Source: Rhodobacterales bacterium (lineage in GTDB: Bacteria; Pseudomonadota; Alphaproteobacteria; Rhodobacterales; Rhodobacteraceae). From it: 31,371 bases of DNA. The stretch lies in contig JAAFIJ010000002.1 of assembly GCA_013298675.1 (NCBI GenBank), forward strand, positions 1-31,371, in the 5' to 3' direction. Position numbers and translations under genes: made by a program. The notes under the pieces were generated by a model that had not been told where the DNA came from, ran no database searches, and saw nothing but the letters and a program-made list of their open reading frames with translations. This document shows, piece after piece, positions 1 through 8,019 of this stretch (the stretch's first letter is position 1; each line of letters starts with the position of its first letter).

Positions 1-340
1 CGGTAAAGAACGACTCGTCCTTAGCCGCGCCAACATGATAGACGCGCCGACCCACCGCACCCGCATACATTGCAAACTGCGCCGCCTCACCCGAGGTCAC
101 AATATCATCCCAGGCATCATCGGGAACCCCCATGCCCGCCAATTGCGCCGCGATCGCAGCCTTTGGGCGCGGCGCGTTTGTCAGCAAGATCACAGTGCCC
201 CCTTGCGCGCGGTAGGCGCGAAGTGCCGCGACCGCTGCTGGAAACGGCGTTTTGCCGTTGTGCAGGCACCCCCACAGATCACACAAAACCGCATCGTAGC
301 GGTTGGCGATAACCGAAAGGCTGGCGATGATCTGGGTCAT
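1..340 (-). CDS. HAD superfamily class IIA hydrolase, N-terminal part (cut by window start)
   Basis: This is the first 113 codons of a minus-strand gene that runs off the left edge. Near residue 21 it carries an Asp-Leu-Trp-Gly motif followed by LHNG, which is HAD motif I as found in class IIA (NagD-like) phosphatases of the TIGR01459 type. A LLTNAPRP stretch around residue 50 matches HAD motif II with its Thr-Asn. These enzymes dephosphorylate small phosphorylated metabolites in the cytoplasm; the substrate cannot be read from this fragment. The ATG at 338-340 is the only sensible start, because the hydrolase motif follows directly. A hairpin at 403-431 separates it from the pyrophosphatase gene upstream, so it is probably a separate transcript. 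Confidence 0.85.
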   Translation of the reverse strand, partial: MTQIIASLSVIANRYDAVLCDLWGCLHNGKTPFPAAVAALRAYRAQGGTVILLTNAPRPKAAIAAQLAGMGVPDDAWDDIVTSGEAAQFAMYAGAVGRRVYHVGAAKDESFFT

Positions 341-402
341 TTTGCGTATCCTTGGGACAGGGGCGGCGTTGGTCTCTGTCTAACGAAACCTGTCCCAAAG
401 CA

Positions 403-431
403 AAAGGGCCAGAGTTGCCCCTGACCCCTTT
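403..431 (-). terminator. Candidate terminator downstream of ppaC
   Basis: Read on the minus strand, AAAGGG pairs with CCCTTT. A further CAG/CTG pairs inside it, and a T-rich stretch follows. It sits between the ppaC stop and the HAD hydrolase start. The stem is interrupted, so the strength is uncertain. Confidence 0.5.
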
Positions 432-453
432 CGTCCATCTCTCACAGCGAACC

Positions 454-1374
454 TTACATCTTTAGCATCGGGATAATCTGCTTTTTGCGGCTCATGATGC
501 CCGGCAGGACGACCGTGTCGCCACTGACCTTGCAGCCAAATGATGCCTCGGCAATCTGTTTGACCAGATCATTCGGCACCAAGAGCGTCGCCTCTTCATT
601 CAAGATGTCGATGACGAACAGCAACACCTGCTCTGCCCCGTCTTGTGTCGCCACGGCGGGCATGCTGGCCATCAGCGATGCCTTACGGTCCAAAACGACA
701 TTCGGCGAAGTGGTTTCAAGCACTGAAATCCGCAGTTCTTTACCAAGAACCGTGTATTCCTTGGAGTCCATCCGCAACAGTTCCGCGTCGCTAAAGGTCG
801 AGACATCTGACTTGGCCGCGAACATTTGCGCTGCAAGCTCTGGGATCGACACACCCAGATCGGCAGCCAGCTTTTCGGCAACCGCCCGGTCATGCGGCGT
901 GGTGGTTGGGCTGCGAAACTCTAGCGTATCAGACAAGATACAAGTCAGCATCGCACCTTTGATCGCACGCGGCGCGCGGGCCAGATCGTCGCCGATGATG
1001 TCATGCATCACGGTCGCGGTGCAGGCCAAGGGGCGAATGACAACATTAATAGGCGTTTTGGACTTTAGCCCGCCCACCAGCATATGGTGATCGATGATCG
1101 CCATGATTTGCGCATCATTGATCGAGGGCGGCAATTCGGCCGGGTTGTTGGTATCCACAATCACCACGCGGTCATCGGCTGTGACATCGCTGATAATCTG
1201 GGGCTTTGGCAGATCCCAGTGGCGCAACATAAACGCAGCTTCGGTATTGGGTTCGCCCAAAAGTACTGCCTTGGCCGGGGTGCCACGCACTTCGGTCAAA
1301 TACCAGGCCCAAATCAGTGGCGAGCCGGTCGAATCGGTATCAGGGGATTTGTGGCCAAAAACCAAAGTGGTCAT
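454..1374 (-). CDS. ppaC: Manganese-dependent inorganic pyrophosphatase (family II, DHH)
   Basis: Family II pyrophosphatase hydrolyses pyrophosphate to phosphate in the cytoplasm, using Mn2+. The 306-residue protein matches the usual family length. Visible metal-site motifs are His8, Asp12 and Asp14 (GHKSPDTDS), Asp74 in the VDTN motif, and the Asp95-His96-His97 triad in IIDHH. The C-terminal DHHA2 domain ends with the Ser-Arg-Lys-Lys-Gln motif that binds substrate, close to the terminus. I chose the ATG at 1372-1374 because the family N-terminus (TTLVFGHKSPD) begins there and a GAGAG ribosome site precedes it; a start five codons upstream is possible. It is divergent from the YcgN-type gene, and the roughly 190 bases between them should hold both promoters. 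Confidence 0.95.
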   Translation of the reverse strand: MTTLVFGHKSPDTDSTGSPLIWAWYLTEVRGTPAKAVLLGEPNTEAAFMLRHWDLPKPQIISDVTADDRVVIVDTNNPAELPPSINDAQIMAIIDHHMLVGGLKSKTPINVVIRPLACTATVMHDIIGDDLARAPRAIKGAMLTCILSDTLEFRSPTTTPHDRAVAEKLAADLGVSIPELAAQMFAAKSDVSTFSDAELLRMDSKEYTVLGKELRISVLETTSPNVVLDRKASLMASMPAVATQDGAEQVLLFVIDILNEEATLLVPNDLVKQIAEASFGCKVSGDTVVLPGIMSRKKQIIPMLKM

Positions 1375-1566
1375 GCGTGATACTCTCAATGCGTCGATGT
1401 TCAGCGGTTCTTAAACGACTGGCCGTGAAATGTCACGCCACCGGGACATCGATCCAATGGCATTGCTGCAGCGCGGCAACACGCAGCGCAAAAGCCAAAC
1501 CTTGCCACCGCATCGACACGCGGTTCTGCCCTTTCCTTTTCCGCATTGCCACGTCACTTTGGGGGC

Positions 1567-2022
1567 ATGAGTGAAAATATGCGCCCCCGATTTTGGGAAA
1601 CCATCCCGCTTAAGAAATTGAACGCCTCGGAATGGGAGGCGTTGTGTGACGGCTGCGGCAAATGTTGTCTGAACAAGATAGAATATGAAGACACTGGCGA
1701 GGTGGAATACACCCGCGTTGCGTGCAGACTGCTGGACGGTGAGACCTGCCGTTGCAGCAAATACGAAATTCGCCATCAGTTCGTACCAGATTGTGTGCGC
1801 CTGACACCCAAAACCTTGCCCAAGGTCGCCTATTGGATGCCCAACACTTGCGCCTATAAGCTGCTCTATCAAGGCAAACCCATTCCCGATTGGCACCCCC
1901 TGAACACCGGCGATCCTCAAAGCACCCACAGTTCCGGCAACTCGGTGCGCGGGTTGACCATTCCAGAATTCAGCGTCGAAGAAGATGACTGGGAAGATTA
2001 CCTTTTTGCGGAGAAGCCTTGA
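1567..2022 (+). CDS. YcgN-family (UPF0260) cysteine cluster protein
   Basis: A 151-residue protein of the YcgN/UPF0260 family, whose biochemical role is not established. It is rich in conserved cysteines: Cys27, 30, 33 and 34 form a CxxCxxCC motif, followed by Cys53, 61, 63, 76 and 95. This pattern suggests a metal or iron-sulfur site. The ATG at 1567 follows a G-rich stretch (TTTGGGGGC); an internal ATG at 1579 also fits some homologues. The stop codon overlaps the start of the threonine aldolase gene by one base (TGATG), which points to translational coupling. No signal peptide is seen, so it is probably cytoplasmic. Confidence 0.85.
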   Translation: MSENMRPRFWETIPLKKLNASEWEALCDGCGKCCLNKIEYEDTGEVEYTRVACRLLDGETCRCSKYEIRHQFVPDCVRLTPKTLPKVAYWMPNTCAYKLLYQGKPIPDWHPLNTGDPQSTHSSGNSVRGLTIPEFSVEEDDWEDYLFAEKP

Positions 2023-3053
2023 TGTTTTTTGCCTCAGACAATGGGTCCGGCGTTGCACCCGCGATATTGGCGGCGATGACCCGTGCGAATGACGGATACG
2101 CCCGCGGTTACGGCGCCGATGACGCCATGGTCCGGGTCCGCGACGAGATCAGACGCTTGTTTGAAGCACCCGATGCCGCCGTCTATCTTGTGGCAACAGG
2201 CACAGCCGCCAATGCCTTGGCCATCGCAACCTACTGCCCACCTTGGGGGGCCGTCTTTTGCCACACCACGGCGCATATCGCCGAAGACGAATGCGGGGCG
2301 CCTGAATTTTTCAGCGGTGGCGCAAAGCTGATCTTGGTCGACGGGCCGCACGGAAAGATCGACCCCGAGGCCATGGCGTTAGCTTTGGAAAAAACCGGAT
2401 CTGGCGGGGTTCACGGGGTTCAGCGCGGCATGCTGTCAATCACCACCGTCACCGAAACGGGCACGGTCTATACACCTGCCGAAATCACTGCGCTGACGAC
2501 GCTCGCACGGGCCCAAAACTTGCCTTGCCATCTGGACGGCGCGCGCTTTGCCAATGCGTTGGTCGTCTGTGGTGCCACGCCGGCCGAAATGACGTGGAAA
2601 GCGGGCATCGACGTTGTGTCCTTTGGCGGCACCAAAAATGGCTGCATGGGGGTTGAGGCGGTGATCATCTTTGATCCCGCCAAAGCGTGGGAGTTTGAAC
2701 TGCGGCGCAAGCGTGCCGGGCATCTGTTTTCCAAACACCGCTATCTGTCGGCGCAAATGGAGGGGTATCTGGCCGATGGACTGTGGTTGCAGTTGGCGCG
2801 CAACGCCAATCTGATGGGCGCGCGGCTTGCCACTGGCTTGGCGCAGATCGACCATGTCAGTCTTGTCCACCCTGTCCACGCCAATATGCTGTTCCCAGAA
2901 TGGGCGATTGGCACCCACGCGCGCGCCGAAGCGGCAGGAGCGGTTTATTATCCCTTCCCAGCACCCAAGGGGCGAGAACGCGCGCGTCTGGTTGCATCCT
3001 GGTCGACCACAGAGGCAGATGTTGACGCGCTATTGGCCGTTTTGCGCGGCTAA
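2022..3053 (+). CDS. ltaE: Low-specificity L-threonine aldolase
   Basis: A PLP-dependent beta-eliminating lyase-fold enzyme that cleaves L-threonine or L-allo-threonine to glycine and acetaldehyde. The 343 residues match the family length. The N-terminus FFASDNGSG is the typical aldolase opening. His85 sits in the TTAHI segment that stacks on the cofactor, and Asp172 in HLDGARF should contact the PLP nitrogen. Lys205 in FGGTKNG should form the Schiff base. The ATG at 2022 overlaps the preceding stop codon and has GGAGA upstream; a TTG one codon earlier is less likely. It is co-transcribed with the YcgN-type gene, and its 3' end overlaps the convergent alpha/beta hydrolase gene by four bases. 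Confidence 0.9.
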   Translation: MFFASDNGSGVAPAILAAMTRANDGYARGYGADDAMVRVRDEIRRLFEAPDAAVYLVATGTAANALAIATYCPPWGAVFCHTTAHIAEDECGAPEFFSGGAKLILVDGPHGKIDPEAMALALEKTGSGGVHGVQRGMLSITTVTETGTVYTPAEITALTTLARAQNLPCHLDGARFANALVVCGATPAEMTWKAGIDVVSFGGTKNGCMGVEAVIIFDPAKAWEFELRRKRAGHLFSKHRYLSAQMEGYLADGLWLQLARNANLMGARLATGLAQIDHVSLVHPVHANMLFPEWAIGTHARAEAAGAVYYPFPAPKGRERARLVASWSTTEADVDALLAVLRG

Positions 3054-3841
3054 CTTGCGTCCAGCTGGGCTTGGACCGCTTGGGCCACGTCTTGTGCATG
3101 GGTAATTGGCGCCATGTGAGCACTGCCTGCAACGGACAGGCGCGTCGCGTATCGTAAACGGCCAGTAAGGTTGGCCATCACCGCATCAATAATCGGCGGG
3201 CTGTTTGCACCTTCAACCAACAACACCGGCACTGTCAGCGCCTCTAGGGCGCCCGCGCGCAAAATCTGCGCCGCATCGTCCAGCAACACCGGATTTTGCG
3301 CCACGATAAGGTGAATGCGGTCGATGATATAGTCACGGGTGCGCGCGGGCAGGCTATCCAGCGTCTCTCCCGTGCCCCAAAATCCATGAAACACCCGCGC
3401 TGCTTCTACCCGGTGACCCGCCTGAACAAGAGCCGAAAACTGCAGATGCTGGGCGCGGAAGTCATCATAGGTTTTGGTGCCCCTTGCTGCAGCAAAAAGC
3501 ACGGGTTCAAACAGCGTCAGGCTGCGCACAAGTTGCGGATGCTCGGCCGCGATCCGCAGGGACACGACACCGCCAAAGGAATGTCCAAAGAGATCAACCG
3601 GGGCTCCGCCGCCAATGAATTGCAATCGGCTAAGCGCCTCATCCGTCGCTTGGCCAATCAAGTCGCTGACCCCGTCCCAATCATATGCCTTGCCGTGACC
3701 TATTTGGTCTGGTGCGGTCACTGTGATGCCGGTCAGATGTTGCGTTAACCCCCTCCAAACGCCGCCGTGGGCGAGGCTGCAGTGAAGTGCCAGAACTGGA
3801 CGAGTACCGCCACAGACCCATCCATGCGGTGGCGCCTGCAT
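3050..3841 (-). CDS. Alpha/beta hydrolase
   Basis: A 263-residue alpha/beta-hydrolase fold protein without a signal peptide. The nucleophile elbow Gly-His-Ser-Phe-Gly-Gly places the catalytic serine at residue 88. An HCSLAHGG segment near residue 20 forms the oxyanion-hole region, and a C-terminal SAHMAPITH segment supplies the likely catalytic histidine. Substrate cannot be predicted; esters or small acyl compounds are usual for this group. Its ATG overlaps the stop codon of the upstream DsbA-fold gene (ATGA), so the two are translationally coupled. That neighbour is in an isomerase family known from aromatic catabolism, but no other aromatic genes lie nearby. Confidence 0.85.
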   Translation of the reverse strand: MQAPPHGWVCGGTRPVLALHCSLAHGGVWRGLTQHLTGITVTAPDQIGHGKAYDWDGVSDLIGQATDEALSRLQFIGGGAPVDLFGHSFGGVVSLRIAAEHPQLVRSLTLFEPVLFAAARGTKTYDDFRAQHLQFSALVQAGHRVEAARVFHGFWGTGETLDSLPARTRDYIIDRIHLIVAQNPVLLDDAAQILRAGALEALTVPVLLVEGANSPPIIDAVMANLTGRLRYATRLSVAGSAHMAPITHAQDVAQAVQAQLDAS

Positions 3842-4449
3842 CAAAGAGACCCTGACAAGTGAAGGTCCAGATCCGCCAGACGGTCCTGACCCCAGAATTT
3901 TTGCGCGCCCACAATATAGAACGGCACGCCAAATACCCCAGCGGCGGCGGCTTGTTCCAAGTTTGAACCATAGGTTTCGGCGGCAGTTAACATTCCCTTG
4001 TCGGCAGTTGCCGCATCAAACCCATGTGCCACAAGAACCGCGCGCACCTCATCATCCTCGGCGATATTGCGGTTTTCGGCCCAAACCGCACGCCCAAAGC
4101 CGTGCACCAGCCCTGCCAAATCGCCGGCAGCACCCTTGGCAACCGCATTTTGCGCTGCAATCACGGCATAAGACGCAGGCGCTGGGTTTGCGGGCCAATA
4201 GGTTGGCCGCGTGTGAAGCGGCAGCCCTAACTTGGACGCTTGGCGTGACAAGTCTTGGGCATACCAGTCCTTGCGCGCATCGGACGCGTCCGTCATCGCG
4301 GTGGACCCCATACGAGCCGCAAGATTTCCGAAATGGACCGGAATATAGCGCACGGATGCATTGTGCCGTTTCGCGATCTCGTCCAACCGCTTGCCCGCAA
4401 GATAGACATAGGGCGAAAGCACCGTGAAATAATAGTCGATATGCGGCAT
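3841..4449 (-). CDS. 2-hydroxychromene-2-carboxylate isomerase family protein (DsbA/GST-kappa fold)
   Basis: A 202-residue thioredoxin-fold protein of the HCCA isomerase/GST-kappa family. NahD in this family isomerises hydroxychromene carboxylate in naphthalene breakdown using glutathione. The N-terminal Ser-Pro-Tyr motif (near residue 12) replaces the CxxC of true DsbA, as expected for this subgroup. The C-terminal GVFGVPFYIVGAQKFWGQDRL segment carries the family hallmark cis-proline and WGQDRL. The ATG at 4447-4449 follows AGGA at good spacing; a TTG two codons upstream is possible. It is coupled to the downstream alpha/beta hydrolase and divergent from prs. The real substrate in this organism is unknown, since no naphthalene pathway is visible. 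Confidence 0.85.
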   Translation of the reverse strand: MPHIDYYFTVLSPYVYLAGKRLDEIAKRHNASVRYIPVHFGNLAARMGSTAMTDASDARKDWYAQDLSRQASKLGLPLHTRPTYWPANPAPASYAVIAAQNAVAKGAAGDLAGLVHGFGRAVWAENRNIAEDDEVRAVLVAHGFDAATADKGMLTAAETYGSNLEQAAAAGVFGVPFYIVGAQKFWGQDRLADLDLHLSGSL

Positions 4450-4590
4450 TTCCAATTCCTTAGGCAGGGTTCACGGTTTGCAAGACCCTAACCCGGTGAT
4501 AAGCGGTGTCAACGTCACGAATCCGTCACGAGTCCCCCCACGAACCCGTCGGTGCTGCTGCCCTCGGAAGTTGCCAAAGGATCAAAACAG

Positions 4591-5610
4591 ATGGCTGCCA
4601 TCACTGAACCAAAGCTCATTTCGGGCAATGCCAACATGCCACTGGCCAAAGCGATCGCGCGACGCATGTCTATGCACCGTGGCATGTCGGTCAATCTGGT
4701 TGATGCACGGATTGAACGGTTCAACGATCAAGAGATTTTCGTCGAGGTCTATGAGAACGTGCGCGGCGAGGATATGTATATCATCCAGCCCACATCGAAC
4801 CCTGCAAATGACAACCTGATGGAATTGTTGATCATGTCGGATGCGCTGCGCCGCTCTTCCGCTGATCGCATCACCGCGGTAATTCCTTATTTTGGTTACG
4901 CCCGCCAAGACCGCCGCGCCAAGGCCCGCACGCCGATCACCGCGAAACTGGTGGCCAATATGATCGCCGAAGCTGGCATCGACCGCGTCCTGACGCTTGA
5001 TCTGCACGCAGCCCAAATTCAGGGATTTTTCGACATTCCGGTGGACAACCTTTACGCCAGCCCGGTTTTCGCTTTGGACATCGAGCACCATTTCAAAGGC
5101 GCTATGGACGATATCATGGTCGTGTCGCCCGACGTTGGCGGTGTGGCCCGCGCGCGTGAACTGGCCAAGCGCATCAACGCGCCGCTATCGATCGTCGATA
5201 AACGCCGTGAAAAGGCAGGCGAGATCGCAGAGATGACAGTCATCGGCAATGTCGCGGGCAAGAAATGTATCATCGTGGACGACATCTGTGATACCGCAGG
5301 CACGCTGTGCAAGGCCGCCGAAGTGTTGATCGAAAACGGCGCAACTGAGGTGCATTCCTATATCACCCACGGTGTTTTGTCGGGTCCAGCTGTCGAACGC
5401 GTCACCAATTCGGTGATGAAATCGCTGGTCATCACCGACTCTATTGAACCATCGGAAGCGGTAAAATCCTGCCCGAACATCCGCATCGTTCCCACTGCCC
5501 CGATCTTTGCCCAAGCCATTTTGAACATCTGGGGCGGCATGTCGGTGTCGTCCTTGTTTGAAACAGAGACTTTGGTACCGATTTATGAAGGCATGTATCA
5601 GCGCGAGTGA
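4591..5610 (+). CDS. prs: Ribose-phosphate pyrophosphokinase (PRPP synthetase)
   Basis: Transfers pyrophosphate from ATP to ribose 5-phosphate to make PRPP, the precursor of nucleotides, histidine and tryptophan. The 339 residues match the class I enzyme of Rhodobacterales. Visible motifs are the FNDQEIFVEV segment near residue 44, the PYFGYARQDRR ATP-binding flexible region near residue 99, LTLDLHAAQ near residue 135, and the PRPP-binding loop VDDICDTAGTL at 229-239. The start at 4591 has AAAGGA upstream and gives the family N-terminus; a longer reading frame from 4552 exists but adds unrelated residues. It lies alone on the plus strand and is divergent from the isomerase gene. I see no convincing terminator directly after it. 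Confidence 0.95.
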   Translation: MAAITEPKLISGNANMPLAKAIARRMSMHRGMSVNLVDARIERFNDQEIFVEVYENVRGEDMYIIQPTSNPANDNLMELLIMSDALRRSSADRITAVIPYFGYARQDRRAKARTPITAKLVANMIAEAGIDRVLTLDLHAAQIQGFFDIPVDNLYASPVFALDIEHHFKGAMDDIMVVSPDVGGVARARELAKRINAPLSIVDKRREKAGEIAEMTVIGNVAGKKCIIVDDICDTAGTLCKAAEVLIENGATEVHSYITHGVLSGPAVERVTNSVMKSLVITDSIEPSEAVKSCPNIRIVPTAPIFAQAILNIWGGMSVSSLFETETLVPIYEGMYQRE

Positions 5611-5701
5611 TCAGGAGCCCAAAACGGAGCCCTTTAACACCGCCAAGCATTGCCACTGGCAGGAGCGAACATGAACTTGCCGTCGTGGCGTCTGGCCTGT
5701 C

Positions 5702-6052
5702 TTAGCTGACATCCCAGTTGTCATCGCTGTTTGCGGCCCCGATCGCCATCCAATCAGCGCGCACCCGTGCGACACGGGTGTCGCCCCAAGTGCGAAACAC
5801 CAGTTGAAATCCCGACACAGTGATCCCTTCAGCGGAAAGGTCGACCCGCGCGTTGTGCTTATTGTCGGTGTCCCACATGCTCATTGAAACCATCACTGAC
5901 GGTACAGCGCTAAATGCTTCTTTGAACTTGATCACATGACGGCTTTCACGCTCGCCTTGTGATGTCCACATCGCCCCGCCATCCGCAAAATCAGAAAACA
6001 GGACACGCGTGCCCTGTTCAATTCCGACTGCCGATGCGTCAATTTTTTTCAT
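5702..6052 (-). CDS. H-type lectin domain protein
   Basis: A 116-residue protein whose central part resembles the H-type lectin domain (sugar-binding fold first described in snail agglutinins). It has an FSDFADGGAMWTS stretch, a V-rich FKEAFSAVPSVMVSMSMWD strand pair, and a FQLVFRTWGDTRVARVRADWMAIG C-terminal segment, which are typical of that fold. No signal peptide or membrane segment is seen, so its location is unclear. The ATG at 6050-6052 has AAGGA nine bases upstream, whereas the ATG at 6059-6061 has none at proper distance. It follows the atp operon on the same strand but is separated from it by a strong terminator, so it should have its own promoter in 6053-6116. Confidence 0.75.
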   Translation of the reverse strand: MKKIDASAVGIEQGTRVLFSDFADGGAMWTSQGERESRHVIKFKEAFSAVPSVMVSMSMWDTDNKHNARVDLSAEGITVSGFQLVFRTWGDTRVARVRADWMAIGAANSDDNWDVS

Positions 6053-6116
6053 GCAAAACATTCCTTAGCGGGAATTGATCTCACAAAAAACAGGCAAAAA
6101 TGCGACCCAAATAGAA

Positions 6117-6138
6117 AAGGCCCCGTTTCCGGGGCCTT
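6117..6138 (-). terminator. Rho-independent terminator of the atp operon
   Basis: A perfect nine-base stem (AAGGCCCCG with CGGGGCCTT) encloses a four-base loop. On the minus strand it is followed by TTTTCTATTT. It lies 20 bases after the atpC stop codon. Confidence 0.9.
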
Positions 6139-6157
6139 AGATGGGATCGCCATACGA

Positions 6158-6550
6158 TCAGAACCCTGCGGCTGTCCGCATTGCAAGCAAATCAGCCACT
6201 GCTTTGTCGGCACTGTCCTTGTCCGAATTCACAGCTGCGGCTGCACTGGCATCCGCAATCAATGCATCCATCGACGACTGCGTAATCTCTTCTTGCGGAA
6301 CAGCGCGTTCTGCCAAAACAGACACACCCGCCGCCGTGATTTCGGCAAAACCACCGGTCACGACATAGGATTTCGTACCTTCAGCCGAGATGATCCTCAG
6401 CACACCCGGGCGCAACGTCGTGATGGTGGGCGCATGGCCCTCCATCACTGTCAGGTCGCCATCAGCGCCTGGAATCTGCACCTCGGAGGCCGAGAGCGAG
6501 GCTAGCCTGCGCTCTGGGCTTACGAGGTCGAATTGCAGAGATCCTGCCAT
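6158..6550 (-). CDS. atpC: F1F0 ATP synthase epsilon subunit
   Basis: The 130-residue epsilon subunit of the F1 rotor stalk links rotation of gamma to the c-ring and can inhibit ATP hydrolysis. The N-terminal beta-sandwich is recognisable from QFDLVSPERRL, then VQIPGADGDLTVMEGHAPTITTLRPG, the classic epsilon segment. The helical C-terminus is alanine-rich and short, as in other alphaproteobacteria. The ATG at 6548-6550 has a GGGGG ribosome site upstream and lies nine bases after the atpD stop, so the two are in one operon. It is the last gene before the operon terminator. Confidence 0.95.
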   Translation of the reverse strand: MAGSLQFDLVSPERRLASLSASEVQIPGADGDLTVMEGHAPTITTLRPGVLRIISAEGTKSYVVTGGFAEITAAGVSVLAERAVPQEEITQSSMDALIADASAAAAVNSDKDSADKAVADLLAMRTAAGF

Positions 6551-6559
6551 GATGCCCCC

Positions 6560-8002
6560 TTAGGCCGCTGCTGCAGCAAGACGCTGCGCCTTGGCCTTTA
6601 CGTCTTCGATGCCGCCAACCATATAGAAGGCAGCTTCCGGTAGGTGATCATATTCACCAGCCACAACTGCCTTGAACGATGCGATGGTAACATCCAACGG
6701 AACCTGAACGCCGTCCGAACCGGTAAAGACTTTTGCCACGTCGAACGGCTGCGACAAGAAGCGTTCCAGCTTACGCGCACGGGCCACAGCGGTTTTGTCG
6801 TCTTCCGACAATTCGTCCATGCCAAGGATGGCGATGATGTCCTGCAGCGACTTGTAACGCTGAAGCACTTTCTGCACGTCGGTTGCGACCTTGTAGTGGT
6901 CTTCGCCGATGATCAGTGGATCCAGCAGACGCGAGGTCGAACCCAGTGGGTCCACAGCCGGATAGATGCCTTTTTCCGAGATCGAACGATCCAGAACCGT
7001 CGTTGCGTCCAAGTGGGCGAACGAGGTGGCTGGCGCAGGGTCGGTCAAGTCATCGGCTGGAACGTACACGGCCTGAACCGAGGTGATCGAACCGTTTTTG
7101 GTCGACGTGATGCGTTCCTGCATCATACCCATGTCGGTTGCCAGTGTTGGCTGATAGCCCACGGCGGATGGGATACGACCCAAAAGTGCGGACACTTCGG
7201 AACCAGCTTGGGTAAAGCGGAAGATGTTGTCCACAAAGAACAAAACGTCTGCGCCGGTTTCGTCGCGGAACTGTTCTGCCATGGTCAGACCCGACAAAGC
7301 GATCCGCATGCGCGCACCCGGAGGCTCGTTCATCTGGCCGTACACCAGTGCGATTTTCGACTTGGACATGTCTTCCAGATCGATAACGCCGGATTCGATC
7401 ATCTCGTGATAAAGGTCGTTACCTTCACGGGTACGCTCACCCACGCCTGCGAACACCGAAACGCCCGAGTGCACTTTTGCGATGTTGTTGATCAATTCCA
7501 TGATCAAAACGGTCTTGCCCACACCAGCGCCGCCGAACAGACCGATTTTGCCGCCCTTGGTATAAGGGGCCAACAGGTCGATCACCTTGATACCGGTCAC
7601 AAGGATCTGGCTTTCTGTCGCCTGCTCGTCAAAGCCAGGCGCTTTCTGGTGGATCGAACGGGTTTCGGTCGCGTTCACCGGGCCGCGCTCGTCTACGGGC
7701 TCGCCGATCACGTTCATGATGCGGCCAAGCGTCGCTTTGCCAACCGGAACCTGAATTGGCGCACCGGTGTCGGACACGGGTGCACCGCGAACCAGACCTT
7801 CGGTTGCGTCCATTGCAACGGCGCGGACGGTGTTTTCGCCAAGGTGCTGGGCCACTTCGAGGACCAGTTTCTTGCCGTTATTGTCAGTGATCAGTGCGTT
7901 CAAAATCGCGGGAAGTTCGCCCGTGAACTGCACGTCAACCACGGCGCCGATGACCTGCGTCACCTTGCCTGCCGCGGCAGCTGCTTTCGGTGCTTTTGCC
8001 AT
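6560..8002 (-). CDS. atpD: F1F0 ATP synthase beta subunit
   Basis: The catalytic 480-residue F1 subunit. The P-loop GGAGVGKT near residue 160 binds nucleotide phosphates. GERTREGNDLYHEM contains the catalytic glutamate region, and LLFFVDNIFRFTQAGSEVSALLGR is the Walker B and catch-loop region. The N-terminus carries an alanine- and lysine-rich extension of about a dozen residues before VTQVIGAVVDVQF, which is common in this order. It sits 17 bases after atpG and nine before atpC. No anomalies were seen. Confidence 0.97.
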   Translation of the reverse strand: MAKAPKAAAAAGKVTQVIGAVVDVQFTGELPAILNALITDNNGKKLVLEVAQHLGENTVRAVAMDATEGLVRGAPVSDTGAPIQVPVGKATLGRIMNVIGEPVDERGPVNATETRSIHQKAPGFDEQATESQILVTGIKVIDLLAPYTKGGKIGLFGGAGVGKTVLIMELINNIAKVHSGVSVFAGVGERTREGNDLYHEMIESGVIDLEDMSKSKIALVYGQMNEPPGARMRIALSGLTMAEQFRDETGADVLFFVDNIFRFTQAGSEVSALLGRIPSAVGYQPTLATDMGMMQERITSTKNGSITSVQAVYVPADDLTDPAPATSFAHLDATTVLDRSISEKGIYPAVDPLGSTSRLLDPLIIGEDHYKVATDVQKVLQRYKSLQDIIAILGMDELSEDDKTAVARARKLERFLSQPFDVAKVFTGSDGVQVPLDVTIASFKAVVAGEYDHLPEAAFYMVGGIEDVKAKAQRLAAAAA

Positions 8003-8019
8003 AGTGTTTCTCCAGTTCG

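Noticed and set aside
1411..2058. Minus-strand open frame of 215 codons opposite the YcgN-type gene
   Set aside because: The plus-strand product has the family cysteine motif and overlaps ltaE; the antisense product has no recognisable family.
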